Shown: one piece after another, positions 25,766 through 35,216 of the stretch
How positions within the stretch are numbered: position 1 is the stretch's first letter
How the letters are laid out: each line of letters begins with the position of its first letter
Source: Verrucomicrobiaceae bacterium
GTDB taxonomy: Bacteria > Verrucomicrobiota > Verrucomicrobiia > Verrucomicrobiales > Verrucomicrobiaceae
Length of the DNA stretch: 64,000 bases
Assembly: GCA_027490195.1 (NCBI GenBank)
Contig: JAIXYN010000014.1
Coordinates: 1 to 64,000, forward strand
Reading direction: 5' to 3'
Notes under the pieces: generated by a model
What the model saw: only the letters and a program-made list of their open reading frames with translations
Database searches by the model: none
What the model was told of the DNA's origin: nothing
Program-made: the position numbers and the translations under genes

Positions 25766-28561
25766 CTAGTTCAAAAGACGCTGATTCGGGTTTGGAAAGC
25801 GGGTATTTGTGTCCTTCATCAGATTATGGACAAAATTCAAAGCTAGACTCCTGATGCCGGGATACTTCGCATAGAGCCAACGATCCACCGCCGAACCTGA
25901 AGGTTTTTTTGAGGCACGTAAAATGAACCAGATGACCAGCAGAGGTAGCCCTGGAACCCCTGGCAGAAGCAAGCCCGCAGAGCCTGTCCAAAAGAAAAAT
26001 GCAGACATCTTCTGAGGGCCTTTCCCAACGGGAGGTGGGGTGCTTTGGATTTGCTCCAAACTCTGCGTCTTCGGGGCAGTCAGCGCAGCTAGACGTCTCT
26101 TGAACAGGTATTTGGCCAGAGAAGAGGAAAGAGAAAAACGCTGCGTCGTTTTTTGAGTCCTCATAGGCAACAAAGCACCGCCGGCGGAAATCCGTCGCGG
26201 ACGTAATCCATTCGCGAGTGCTACCAGTGCAGCCACATTATTTGCGAGCACCGAAGCCATTACGCCAAACCCCATGAAGAATGCACCTGCGATGCAAAAA
26301 AGATTCGGGGCGAGGATGATTTGCCAGCTCAGCTTCACGTTCCGCTCCAACTGGTGCGAGATGTCCATGAACTCACAAAGTTTCCAAAGGTCGCACTCCA
26401 TGAACACGATTTGCGCGGTGTCCGTCGCCACAGAGGTAGCTCCGCGTAGTGAAACGGAGACATTGGCCCGTTTGAGAGCAATCGAATCGTTGATGCCATC
26501 ACCGACAAAACAAACCTTGCGTCCTTCGCTCTGAAGCAACTCAACATACCTGGCTTTGTCTTCAGGCAGCACCTCCGCAAAGTAGCGATTTACGCCCAAT
26601 TCTTCAGCCAATTTGCGGGTCGGCTTATCATGATCACCTGATATAATGACGATCTGCGTGACACCACGTTCTCTCAGACCGGCGATGACTTCGCGAACAC
26701 CGGGGCGCAATTGCGGAGCAAGTTCAATGGCTCCTGCAACTGTCTTATTAATAGCGACAAAGACCATCGAATGCCCTTCTGCATGCGCCTCTGCTTCTAT
26801 TTGCCGGATTTCCTCGGGCACAGCGATTTTTTCGAGCATCATGAAACGGCTGCTGCCAACTCGCACATGCGTCTTTCCAACGTGGACGCTGATGCCGTAA
26901 CCGACCTTGTAGGAGGAGTGGTCTGTCGCAGGAAGGGGTTGATTGAGTTCGCGAAATTTATCAACAATTGCTGCGGCAATCGGATGTTCGAGGCGCTCCT
27001 CAGCCGCTGCCGCATAAGTCAGAACTTGCTCCTTGGTGAACTTGCCAAAGTTAAGGATCTTGCAAACCTCCGGCCGCTCCTGGGTCAAGGTGCCTGTCTT
27101 ATCGAATAGCACCGTGTCCACAGCCCCCATCTGTTCTAGCGCGCGACCATCCTTGACCAGGATTCCACGATTGGAGCAGGCCGACAACGAACTGAGCAGC
27201 GCGAGCGGGGCTGCCATCCTTATCCCTGTACCAAAATCACAGTTGATAATCGCCGTCGCCCCCTGAAGGCCAACAGTGCCGAATCCAAGAGAAGCGAGTG
27301 CCAATGTGGGGATAACAGCCTGATCGGCCAGTACCTCCCCCTTCGACTGCGAAGTAAGCCGGAAAGCCGTGGTGTCATTGAGAATGGCACTGATCTTCGA
27401 GGTGGTCGTTTCTTTGCCTGCCTTTTCAACGGTGATCAGAATTCGTCCGCCAATCACCAAGGTTGAGGCATAAACGCGGCTGCCCACCTCCTTTTCAACC
27501 GGCACAGATTCGCCAGTCAATGCGCGCTGGTCCACCGAGGCGTCTCCTTCGTAAACGATGCCGTCGGCAGCAATTGCTTCCCCTGTGTGAGCAGCGATTA
27601 CATCGCCCTTTTTGATTCTTTCGAGTGGTACCAGCGTTTCGACACCATCCTGATAAAGCCAGGCGGAGCGCGGTTGCTTTCCGAAAACGTTGACCAAGCG
27701 CCTGCGGGAGTCTTCATGCGCTTTGTCCAGAAGACTTCTCCCCAAACTCAGACACCATGCGAGCACTGCTGCCGCGAATATCTCATAGGTCACCAGACAC
27801 ATGACAACAACGATGGCATCCAGCACATCAACCCCAAGTCGGCGTTCTTTAAAAAGCGTGTCGCGCGCCCCGATGAAAGTCGGAATAACGGTGTAGAGCA
27901 ACAGGCCCGCCACGGGAATAATCAGCGCAGGAGTTGCAAATTGCGCCACAGCGGCTGCAGCCATGGTCGCTGTGCAAAGGACCAATCCGCGCTTGTTCTC
28001 GTCATGCGAGGTCTGGTCTTCAGCCTGATGAAGAGTCTCTTCAAGAAACTCCAGCAATTGTTCCTTGGCGACAGCGGAGGCGTCATAGTGAATGAGCACC
28101 GAGCCAGTCACAGGACTCACTTTGAAACGCTCGACACCTAGAACCGTCATCAATTCACGTTCAACATCCTGGCAAAGTTTCTTCTTTTTAAACAGACGTG
28201 GGTGGCGAAGTCGAAGTCTGTTTGGCAGGTCGCTTGCCACTTCCCAAGTTGAAACCACCGTCCCCTGACGAAATACACCCACGCAACCATTTCGGTCTGC
28301 TTTCAAGCAGGGAATAGTCAATGCACCCTCGCCATTTTGGAGCGAAACGGAGCCAAGCTTGATCGCAATTTCGTTTGAGCTGATGGGCTTGTCAAAAGAG
28401 ACTTCAATCGCTGATTTCTCTGTTGAAATCTCAACCGAACGCACATCAGGAACAAGGAACAACGCCGCAACAAAGCGACGGCATTCAGAACTCTCTGGGT
28501 TAGCTAGAAAACTCACACCTGCCACGCGAACGCGACCGGTACAGGGGTATGATATCTGCAT
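25766..28561 (-). CDS. P1B-like heavy-metal P-type ATPase without CPC motif, with DUF454-like C-terminal fusion
   Basis: A 931-residue P-type ATPase. Two degenerate HMA-like domains (about 10-72 and 112-170) lack CxxC. ATPase motifs: TGES 349-352, DKTGT 487-491 (phosphorylated Asp487), the P1B HP motif in LEHPIA, SGDHD 641-645 and GDGIND 687-692. In the ion-binding helix, where P1B pumps have CPC, it reads [13 protein letters not shown]; aligning on the Pro puts FGT at the CPC position, with one Cys (441) nearby. After the last helix pair, residues about 850-915 resemble DUF454/YbaN ([20 protein letters not shown] then [11 protein letters not shown]). Transported ion unknown. The neighbouring DUF5132-like gene fits known HMA-ATPase neighbourhoods. 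Confidence 0.85.
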   Translation of the reverse strand: MQISYPCTGRVRVAGVSFLANPESSECRRFVAALFLVPDVRSVEISTEKSAIEVSFDKPISSNEIAIKLGSVSLQNGEGALTIPCLKADRNGCVGVFRQGTVVSTWEVASDLPNRLRLRHPRLFKKKKLCQDVERELMTVLGVERFKVSPVTGSVLIHYDASAVAKEQLLEFLEETLHQAEDQTSHDENKRGLVLCTATMAAAAVAQFATPALIIPVAGLLLYTVIPTFIGARDTLFKERRLGVDVLDAIVVVMCLVTYEIFAAAVLAWCLSLGRSLLDKAHEDSRRRLVNVFGKQPRSAWLYQDGVETLVPLERIKKGDVIAAHTGEAIAADGIVYEGDASVDQRALTGESVPVEKEVGSRVYASTLVIGGRILITVEKAGKETTTSKISAILNDTTAFRLTSQSKGEVLADQAVIPTLALASLGFGTVGLQGATAIINCDFGTGIRMAAPLALLSSLSACSNRGILVKDGRALEQMGAVDTVLFDKTGTLTQERPEVCKILNFGKFTKEQVLTYAAAAEERLEHPIAAAIVDKFRELNQPLPATDHSSYKVGYGISVHVGKTHVRVGSSRFMMLEKIAVPEEIRQIEAEAHAEGHSMVFVAINKTVAGAIELAPQLRPGVREVIAGLRERGVTQIVIISGDHDKPTRKLAEELGVNRYFAEVLPEDKARYVELLQSEGRKVCFVGDGINDSIALKRANVSVSLRGATSVATDTAQIVFMECDLWKLCEFMDISHQLERNVKLSWQIILAPNLFCIAGAFFMGFGVMASVLANNVAALVALANGLRPRRISAGGALLPMRTQKTTQRFSLSSSLAKYLFKRRLAALTAPKTQSLEQIQSTPPPVGKGPQKMSAFFFWTGSAGLLLPGVPGLPLLVIWFILRASKKPSGSAVDRWLYAKYPGIRSLALNFVHNLMKDTNTRFPNPNQRLLN

Positions 28562-28573
28562 GGGGGGTTCGAA

Positions 28574-28786
28574 TCAGTGTTGATCGACGCTGGACCGATA
28601 TCGCTTCTCAGCGGCTCGATCCTCCAAATCCTCGACGGTGGTGCCGATCTTTCGGGCGGATTCCGAGTAAAACTCGTCAAACTTGGCTGATGCCTTTTCG
28701 GCAAACGGTGCGACCATTCCCACGATGGCTTTTGATTTTCTTCCAAGCACAATGCCAGCTGCGAGAAACAATAGTTTGGCGATCAT
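28574..28786 (-). CDS. small DUF5132-like membrane-associated protein
   Basis: 70 residues: an N-terminal hydrophobic helix (LLFLAAGIVLGRKSKAIVGMV) followed by a charged amphipathic helix (AEKASAKFDEFYSESARKIG) and a Glu/Arg-rich tail. This hydrophobic-then-helical layout resembles short DUF5132-type proteins often encoded beside HMA P-type ATPases. The spacing is 12 bases to the ATPase gene and 14 bases from the upstream gene, so it is part of one transcript. A regulatory or assembly subunit role is a guess. Confidence 0.65.
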   Translation of the reverse strand: MIAKLLFLAAGIVLGRKSKAIVGMVAPFAEKASAKFDEFYSESARKIGTTVEDLEDRAAEKRYRSSVDQH

Positions 28787-28800
28787 ATTTTAAGGTGTGT

Positions 28801-29259
28801 TTATGCCAATGCGCCTTCCAAAGCTGGATAGTCACGCGCAGCCTTGGAGTCAGCGAATGACTTCTTTCCAGCGGAAGCACCATCCTTGAATCCATTGCGA
28901 ATGGCCGAATCATCTGGTAGCGCTGCCATGACCATTTCAGCCGTGTAAACTGCACCAAAGGACAGGTAGTAACAGAACATGTAAGTGGCCTTGCTGATCG
29001 ACTTCTTGATCACGGGCAGATTCCGCTCGACCGCCGCTGTGGCATCCGCACCACCTTTTTTAAACGCACCAATGATGTCTTCTGGCGTATGGCCGGGGCT
29101 AACCGCAGGTGCAGTCTCAGCCGGTGCATGGCTAGTCTGCGGCTGAGTCTCTTCAGCTTTTGGGTCTGTCGTCTTGGGAGCTGCATCAGCCTTCGCAGAA
29201 GTTTTTCCTGTTGCCTTGGGGGCCGGTTCTTGAATCGGTTGTTTGGATTCGGGGGGCAT
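28801..29259 (-). CDS. Ala/Pro/Lys-rich protein with a short hydrophobic helix shared with the ArsJ extension
   Basis: 152 residues. Residues 1-57 are low-complexity Pro/Ala/Lys/Thr. Residues 58-89 are helical. A hydrophobic segment at 91-114 (KATYMFCYYLSFGAVYTAEM) and a charged helical end follow. The hydrophobic segment has the pattern K-A-(S/T)-Y-x3-(F/Y)-x-L-S-F, also present at residues 68-79 of the ArsJ fusion protein encoded just upstream. The two may share an ancestral helix or a partner. No named family recognised. Confidence 0.65.
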   Translation of the reverse strand: MPPESKQPIQEPAPKATGKTSAKADAAPKTTDPKAEETQPQTSHAPAETAPAVSPGHTPEDIIGAFKKGGADATAAVERNLPVIKKSISKATYMFCYYLSFGAVYTAEMVMAALPDDSAIRNGFKDGASAGKKSFADSKAARDYPALEGALA

Positions 29260-29333
29260 ATATTTTAATGTGTTTGTTGTTTGTTTGGGCAGAAGAAATG
29301 GGTGTCAGAGCTCACTTGTGAGGACTGCGCTGC

Positions 29334-31154
29334 TTAGGCGGGCAAGGCTAGCCCCATGGGTGGAGGAAGGGCTTCCCTTGGCTTTTGCCCCCCCTCGGCA
29401 AAGGTAAGTTTGGACGATATCCATGTGGACTGGCCTGCAAAAATCGCAGACACCCAAAGGCAGCCGACGATGCCATAGACTTGGTATATCCAGCCTGAGA
29501 GAACCGTACCGACAAGCCGTCCCCCGGCGTTGGCCATATAGTAGAAGCCAATCGTCATGGCGACTTTCTCGGATTCGGCGTAATTCACGATCATGTAAGA
29601 ATGAACGGCGGAATTTGCGGCGAAGACCACGCCGAAAACCGCCAAGCCGCCCAGGATCGACAACTGAGGAAAGAACCCTGCGCCTAAGGCCAGTGCTATT
29701 CCAGCCGGGACTGCTGTCAGCACCAGTGACCAGAAGAATACCGTGTGCCCCTTTGGCACCTCACCCTTCTTTGCAGCAATAAAACGTGGGGCTACTGACT
29801 GCACGATTCCGTAACCAATCGTCCAGAGTGCCAGATACGCTCCCACAAGAAGGGGCGACCATCCAAACATTGCAGCAAGATAGACGGGAAGAGCTACGAC
29901 GAACCAGACATCCCTGGCGCCAAACAGAAAGAAACGAGCTGCTGACAGAATGTTGACCCGGTGATCCTGGGAGAACATGGACTTGAATTTGGCCTTTTCC
30001 TTGGAGCGTCCCAAATCGTCAGGCAAATGTTCCCACAGGGCATATAACAGGATGGCAAGCGCAGCACTCATGAGCAGCAGTGACATCTGGAAACCAATGA
30101 GTGTGAGAAGCAGGGCACCAACAAAAAAACCGACACCTTTCAGAGCATTCTTCGAACCGGTTAAAAGCGAAACCCAGCGATACATTGTCGCGTCGGCATC
30201 TGCAGGTATGATGGCTTTGATGGCACTTTTAGAGCTCATCTTGGTCAGGTCCTTCGCGATCCCAGACAGCGCTTGACTGACCATGACATATGCAACAAGC
30301 AACCACGCAGGCCAGGCCGGGTTCATGAAGGCCAGCATCGCAAGAGCGATGATTTGGATTCCCAATCCACCGAACAGCGTCACTCGAAGGCCAAAGTTGG
30401 CACCGATCCAGCCGCCAAATAGATTGGTCACCACGCCGAAGACCTCATAGAGCAGGAAGAGCGATGCAATTTGGAACGCTGTGTACCCCATCAAATAAAA
30501 CTGAAACAGCACCAACATGCGAATCGCGCCGTCGGTGATCGTGAGCCCCCAGTAGGCCAACGTCACAAGTATGTACTCCCAAACGCCGTCGCCGCGCGAT
30601 GACATTTGCGCAGCGCAAAGCCCGAGCATCGAAGTGCATCTTGAGATTCGCTCTCGAAACCAGTTTCCTACCTTGGCAACACCAGAGCGAATCCAGTTGA
30701 ATGTGCGGAGCCAAATGTTTTCAGAATGGAGGGGTTTTGGCGGCATTTCCTCACCTTGCGCAACGCATGGGCGATCTACTTGAGTGGTTGCCGTGGCTTC
30801 CTCTTGAGCAGCAGTCGATTCAACGGGCTCTACCGGAGTCATAGGCTGCTCCGTGCTGGACATGGGCTGGATCTGCGTCCTCGGTTGTGACACCAAGCTT
30901 TTCAAAAGACGGGCAGAAAACGAAAGGCCAAAGCCAAGGAAATAAGATGCCTTCTGAGCTGTGCTCTGCCGACTGGATGCCTGCACGCGCCCGATGGCAG
31001 CCTGGTGGTAACCCGTTCTTGAGGAAACAGCGTTGCCAAGAAGGGGGGAGCGACTAGAATCTACATGAGAGACCGGCTGACTAGAATCCGAAACCGTCTC
31101 ACTGTTTTCCACGGAAAACGGAGATTGCTCAGGAACTGTTTCAGAGGGATTCAT
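29334..31154 (-). CDS. arsJ: ArsJ-family MFS organoarsenical efflux permease with about 190-residue N-terminal extension
   Basis: A 606-residue protein. The MFS core starts near residue 192 with VWEYILVTLAYWGLTITDGA and continues with ArsJ-typical segments: LFLLYEVFGVVTNLFGGWIG, GIAKDLTKMSSKSAIK, and LTGSKNALKGVGFFVGALLL. Known ArsJ exports 1-arseno-3-phosphoglycerate made by the partner GAPDH, which is present here as the last gene of the cluster. Usual ArsJ proteins are about 400 residues. The N-terminal extension is Ser/Thr/Pro/Gln-rich with one short hydrophobic helix at about 68-88. It is first in the cluster. No ArsR-type regulator or arsC is visible. Confidence 0.85.
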   Translation of the reverse strand: MNPSETVPEQSPFSVENSETVSDSSQPVSHVDSSRSPLLGNAVSSRTGYHQAAIGRVQASSRQSTAQKASYFLGFGLSFSARLLKSLVSQPRTQIQPMSSTEQPMTPVEPVESTAAQEEATATTQVDRPCVAQGEEMPPKPLHSENIWLRTFNWIRSGVAKVGNWFRERISRCTSMLGLCAAQMSSRGDGVWEYILVTLAYWGLTITDGAIRMLVLFQFYLMGYTAFQIASLFLLYEVFGVVTNLFGGWIGANFGLRVTLFGGLGIQIIALAMLAFMNPAWPAWLLVAYVMVSQALSGIAKDLTKMSSKSAIKAIIPADADATMYRWVSLLTGSKNALKGVGFFVGALLLTLIGFQMSLLLMSAALAILLYALWEHLPDDLGRSKEKAKFKSMFSQDHRVNILSAARFFLFGARDVWFVVALPVYLAAMFGWSPLLVGAYLALWTIGYGIVQSVAPRFIAAKKGEVPKGHTVFFWSLVLTAVPAGIALALGAGFFPQLSILGGLAVFGVVFAANSAVHSYMIVNYAESEKVAMTIGFYYMANAGGRLVGTVLSGWIYQVYGIVGCLWVSAIFAGQSTWISSKLTFAEGGQKPREALPPPMGLALPA

Positions 31155-31702
31155 GCGTCCGTACTAAGTATAAGTCTCTATCCAAGTATTTGGCGAAAAC
31201 GTCAACTGCTTTTTCAAAAGGCGCCTAAAGAGAGGGCGTTTCAGGAAATGGTACCTGGCAAATGTCTTATGCGCTTCGGTGTGGGGGGAGGCTATTTTTT
31301 GAGCAGATTCGACCGGACTTCGGTGAGGGGATTCAACGCAACTGGCTCGGTAGCCATACCAACGAATTTGTTTTCACTTGTAATGCGTCAGTCCTGAACG
31401 TCGGAAGATGCCTGGCACATCAAACAAGTCTCGCAGATGCTGGCGATCCAAAGCTGCCACGAGACTGCTGCTCTGGAGTTTGCATTCTGCGGGCACGCGC
31501 AGGCTGAGAGTGGTGGGGAATTTTGCGCGGAGAGCTGGGGCAAGAAGAAGCATCTACGCAGGCAGCACAGTTCAGTGAAAAGCAAAATTCACCCGGAATT
31601 TTCCTGATCTCCATTGCCGGCGGTCAGTGGTGCAATGCGCGGATGCGGAGATGGTGATCTGCTTTTCGTTGGTGGATCGGGAGGCGGAGTTTGAGGGGTG
31701 AC
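31155..31702. other. 548-base gap upstream of arsJ
   Basis: No convincing gene on either strand. Short open frames present have no start signals or family features and odd residue composition. The part next to 31154 must contain the promoter for the arsenic cluster. The rest may be a decayed insertion or gene, or the edge of the transferred segment. None of the dispersed repeat blocks is present here. Confidence 0.5.
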
Positions 31703-32089
31703 TCAATCGGGGACGTTACACAGTCTATAAGTCTTCTCGTCCTTGAGGACATCTCCTCCGAGATTCCATCGGCAGTATTTTGTGATCTGGAAACCACACG
31801 TGGCCACTATGTCTCGGATGCGGTGCCCGCGAAAGGCACTGAAAGACACCAGCGCATAACCATTTCCTTTTCGGACCACCACTTTGAGAGTGGGCACAGG
31901 CCATTGGTAAAAACGCATCTCGACGACCTGCTCCGGTAGGAATGACATTTTGGTTCCCAAAGCCTGGATCTCCATTCTTCCGGGGCCCCAACGAAGTTTG
32001 CCAAAAGGCCACGGACCTGGGTCGTCTCTTTTGGGCCTCCAGATCCGGGTCGAACCTCTCCAAGATGAGGTGAATTCCAAGGTGTCCAT
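31703..32089 (-). CDS. small protein of unknown function downstream of the PSD1 gene
   Basis: 128 residues, starting eight bases after the stop of the PSD1-domain gene on the same strand. The sequence is Trp/Arg-rich at the N-terminus (SSWRGSTRIWRPKRDD), then a beta-rich stretch (GKLRWGPGRMEIQALGTKM, FYQWPVPTLKVVVRKG), which could be a small PH-like or barrel fold. No signal peptide. I do not recognise a family. Close coupling supports it as a real gene, but a chance open frame remains possible. Confidence 0.45.
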   Translation of the reverse strand: MDTLEFTSSWRGSTRIWRPKRDDPGPWPFGKLRWGPGRMEIQALGTKMSFLPEQVVEMRFYQWPVPTLKVVVRKGNGYALVSFSAFRGHRIRDIVATCGFQITKYCRWNLGGDVLKDEKTYRLCNVPD

Positions 32090-32097
32090 GGCTGGTC

Positions 32098-35000
32098 TCA
32101 GCCTTTGGTCACTACTTCGTCGAGGTTCAGGACAAGATTGGCCACCATGGTCCAGGCGGCGAGTTCGGCGGGGTTGAGTTTTTCGTCGGGCTTGGATTCT
32201 CCGTAGGTGATGGCTTTTTTGGCTTCCTCGGGCTTGGCGGTGTAGGCGGCGAGCTGCTTCGTGAAGTCCTGGCGGATGATCTCGGCTTCCTGGGCGCTGG
32301 GGTAGCGGCTGGTGGCGCTGCGGAAGAGAGCGGTGATGCGTGCGTCGGTGCTGGCGTTGGTTTGCATGACGTGCTGGGCGAAGTTGCGCGAGGCTTCGAA
32401 GAACTGGATGTCGTTCATGAGCGTGAGCGCCTGCAGCGGGGTGTTGCTGCGTTCGCGGCGCAGGCAGTAGCTCTCGCGATTGGGGGCGTCGAACGAGGTC
32501 ATGTTCGGCGGTGGTGCGGTACGTTTCCAGAAGGTGTAGAGGCTGCGGCGGTAGAGGGATTCGCCGTGGTCCTGGATGTAGTTGCGGGTGTTGCTGCCGC
32601 CGAAGCCAACGGGTTCCCAGATGTTCTCCGGTTGGTAGGGTTTCACGCCTTTACCGCCGATTTTGGGGCTGAGCAGACCGGACACGAACAGGGCCTGATC
32701 ACGCACGGCTTCGGCATCGAGACGGAAGCGCGGACCACGGGCAAGCAGGCGGTTCTCTGGGTCTTTTTGCATCGCGAGGTCGGAGCATTGGGCGCTCTGC
32801 CGATAGGTGTTTGAAGTGACGATCATGCGGACGAAGGCCTTCATGTCCCAGCCGCTTTCGCGGAAGGTCACAGCAAGCCAGTCGAGGAGTTCGGGGTGGC
32901 TCGGAGGTTCGCCCTGGGAGCCGAAATCGTTGCTCGTCTTGACCAAGCCGATGCCGAAAAACTGCTGCCACAGGCGGTTGACCTGCACACGGGCGGTGAG
33001 CGGGTGCTGCGGGCTGACGAGCCATTTGGCGAGATCGAGGCGCGTGTAGTCGGCCTGTGCGGGGAGAGGAGGAAAGACAGCTGGGGTGCCACGCGTGACC
33101 TTGTCCTTCGGTTTGTCATACTGACCGCGTTCCATCACGAAGCTGTCACGTTTTTCCGGCAGGTCGGCCATGATGAAGGTGGCAGGAATGACGTCATCCA
33201 GGGTCTTCTTTTGGGATTCCAGAGCGAGTCTCTCGCCACGAGCGCCTTCCACCAGACTGCGTGCGCCTTGATACTCGTTTTCGAACCACCACTCCTTGAG
33301 CCGGGTGGCGTCTTTCTCGGGCCATTCGGCGGGCTTTTTGCCACGGACGAGGGTCTGCAGATCGTTGGGGAGTTCGGCGACGCGCTTGCCCTGATTTTTG
33401 GTGATCCACTGGCTCCACGACCACTGTGGGTCTTTTGCCGGATCGACGCGGGAGGTCATGGCCAGCCGGTCCCAGTAAACGGTGCCGCCGAACTGGGTGA
33501 AAGCATACCCGGTCACCTTGATGCCGGGCTTGAGGCCAAGCCGCTCGGCGGGGACTTCGAGCTTCACCCACTCGCCTGCTTTGGGCAGTTCGCCCATTTG
33601 TACTTTCTCTGGAGTGCGCACCTGGCCGAAGGGAATGGCTCCCTCCTGGCCCCAGACTGCGCGGTGGTTCCAGCCAGCGGTGTGGAACTGCAGCATGATG
33701 GCCTTGGGTGGATTTGCGGGGTCGATGTAGCACTGAACGCTGAGCTTGCCGTTTGGCGGGATGTCAAATTTCGCTCCGCTGGTAAAGAAGTCCTGCGCCA
33801 CACCGGTTGCGGTGCGTTTCAGTGACGTCGTGCCACTGAAAACGGGGCCTTTGTCCTTGGTGATGAGTTGTGTTGGCTCACCGGACGACTCGACCTTGGC
33901 ACCTGCGGGAAATGCGTCGTCAAACCACACCAACTCGCTGTTCTGTACCGGTGGCGGTGGTGTTTGTGTGGCGGGGTCGGTGTAGTTCAGGGTCTGGATC
34001 GCGGCACGGATCTTGGCCTGTGTGGCGGTCATTTTTTGATCGAGTTCTGCGAGCTGCTTTTTCTGCTCGGCGGTGCTCAGACGGAGGATCGGTGGAGTGA
34101 GGAGGATGTTGCCGTCCATCGCGGGATCGGCGGTGCTGTTGAAGAAGGCGTAGAGCGAGTAAAACTCCTTCTGCGAGATGGGGTCGAACTTGTGATCATG
34201 GCACACGGCGCAGCCGGCGGTGAGGCCCATCCAGACAGCCACCGTCGAGTCCGCACGATCGACAGCGTAGCGGAAGATGAATTCTTCATTGATGCTGCCG
34301 CCTTCACTGGTGGTGACGTTGCAGCGGTTGAAGCCGGAGGCGATTTGCTGGTCCACCGTGGCATTTGGCAAAAGGTCACCTGCAAGCTGCCAGATGGTGA
34401 ACTGGTCGTAAGGCAGGTTGGTATTGAAGGCACGCACCACCCAGTCGCGGTAGGGCCACATGCTGCGTTCGTTGTCGAGGTGGAGGCCATGGGTGTCCGC
34501 GTAGCGCGCGGCATCCAGCCAGTAGCGGCCCATGTTTTCGCCGTAGCGTTCGGACTTTAGCAGTCGGGCGACGACTTTTTCATAGGCGTCAGGCGCTGTG
34601 TCGGAGATGAAGGCATCGATCTCGGCCAGTGTCGGCGGCAGGCCGGTCAGGTCGAGTGTGACGCGGCGTATGAGGCTTTCTTTGGAGGCTGTTGCGGAGG
34701 GGGACAATCCTTCCTTGGCCAGCCGGTTCTGGATAAAGGAATCGATGCCGTTCTGAACTGGTCCTTTTACAGCAGGCGGAGCTGCTTTGATGGGTGATTC
34801 AAAAGCCCAGTGCTTTTTGAACTCCGCGCCTTCCTTGATCCAGCGTTGCAGAATTTCGACCTGGGCGGGGGTGATGTGCTTGTTTGACTCGGGTGGTGGC
34901 ATCACCTCGTTTTCGTCCTTGGTGAGGATGCGCTGGATGATGGAGCTCGCCTCGGGGTTGCCGGGCTTGATGGGAAACACGCCTTCGATGGCTTTGTAAG

Positions 35001-35175
35001 CGACTTCCGGGACATCGAGGCGCAAATCGGCTTTCCTTTTCTTGGCGTCCAAGCCGTGGCAGGCGAAGCAGTTGTCACTGAGAATGGGCCGGATGTCACG
35101 GTTGAAGTCGAGCTTCGTCGCCGCAGATGCGGTGGCGGACAGAGCAGCAGAAACGAAGAAGGCACGGAAAAGCAT
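32098..35175 (-). CDS. PSD1 and cytochrome c domain protein (DUF1549/DUF1553)
   Basis: A 1025-residue exported protein typical of Planctomycetes and Verrucomicrobia. Signal peptide at 1-19. A cytochrome c-type haem motif CFACHG near residue 37 opens the PSC1-like region (DIRPILSDNCFACHGLDAKK). DUF1549 follows (RLAKEGLSPS, RRVTLDLTGLPPT, RYGENMGRYWLDAARYADTHG). A central beta-rich insert around 420-590 looks like a LamG-type carbohydrate-binding fold. DUF1553 ends the protein (LTARVQVNRLWQQFFG, FDAPNRESYCLRRERSNTPLQAL). Such proteins are usually paired with a DUF1501 sulfatase-like gene and linked to polysaccharide breakdown; no DUF1501 gene is adjacent here. Confidence 0.93.
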   Translation of the reverse strand: MLFRAFFVSAALSATASAATKLDFNRDIRPILSDNCFACHGLDAKKRKADLRLDVPEVAYKAIEGVFPIKPGNPEASSIIQRILTKDENEVMPPPESNKHITPAQVEILQRWIKEGAEFKKHWAFESPIKAAPPAVKGPVQNGIDSFIQNRLAKEGLSPSATASKESLIRRVTLDLTGLPPTLAEIDAFISDTAPDAYEKVVARLLKSERYGENMGRYWLDAARYADTHGLHLDNERSMWPYRDWVVRAFNTNLPYDQFTIWQLAGDLLPNATVDQQIASGFNRCNVTTSEGGSINEEFIFRYAVDRADSTVAVWMGLTAGCAVCHDHKFDPISQKEFYSLYAFFNSTADPAMDGNILLTPPILRLSTAEQKKQLAELDQKMTATQAKIRAAIQTLNYTDPATQTPPPPVQNSELVWFDDAFPAGAKVESSGEPTQLITKDKGPVFSGTTSLKRTATGVAQDFFTSGAKFDIPPNGKLSVQCYIDPANPPKAIMLQFHTAGWNHRAVWGQEGAIPFGQVRTPEKVQMGELPKAGEWVKLEVPAERLGLKPGIKVTGYAFTQFGGTVYWDRLAMTSRVDPAKDPQWSWSQWITKNQGKRVAELPNDLQTLVRGKKPAEWPEKDATRLKEWWFENEYQGARSLVEGARGERLALESQKKTLDDVIPATFIMADLPEKRDSFVMERGQYDKPKDKVTRGTPAVFPPLPAQADYTRLDLAKWLVSPQHPLTARVQVNRLWQQFFGIGLVKTSNDFGSQGEPPSHPELLDWLAVTFRESGWDMKAFVRMIVTSNTYRQSAQCSDLAMQKDPENRLLARGPRFRLDAEAVRDQALFVSGLLSPKIGGKGVKPYQPENIWEPVGFGGSNTRNYIQDHGESLYRRSLYTFWKRTAPPPNMTSFDAPNRESYCLRRERSNTPLQALTLMNDIQFFEASRNFAQHVMQTNASTDARITALFRSATSRYPSAQEAEIIRQDFTKQLAAYTAKPEEAKKAITYGESKPDEKLNPAELAAWTMVANLVLNLDEVVTKG

Positions 35176-35216
35176 GGGGATGGTGTACGAAGCTCATCCC
35201 GCAAGGCTTTCCGGCT

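Noticed and set aside
32896..33825. 309-codon open frame on the plus strand
   Set aside because: Antisense to the PSD1 gene, which is full length with clear domains.
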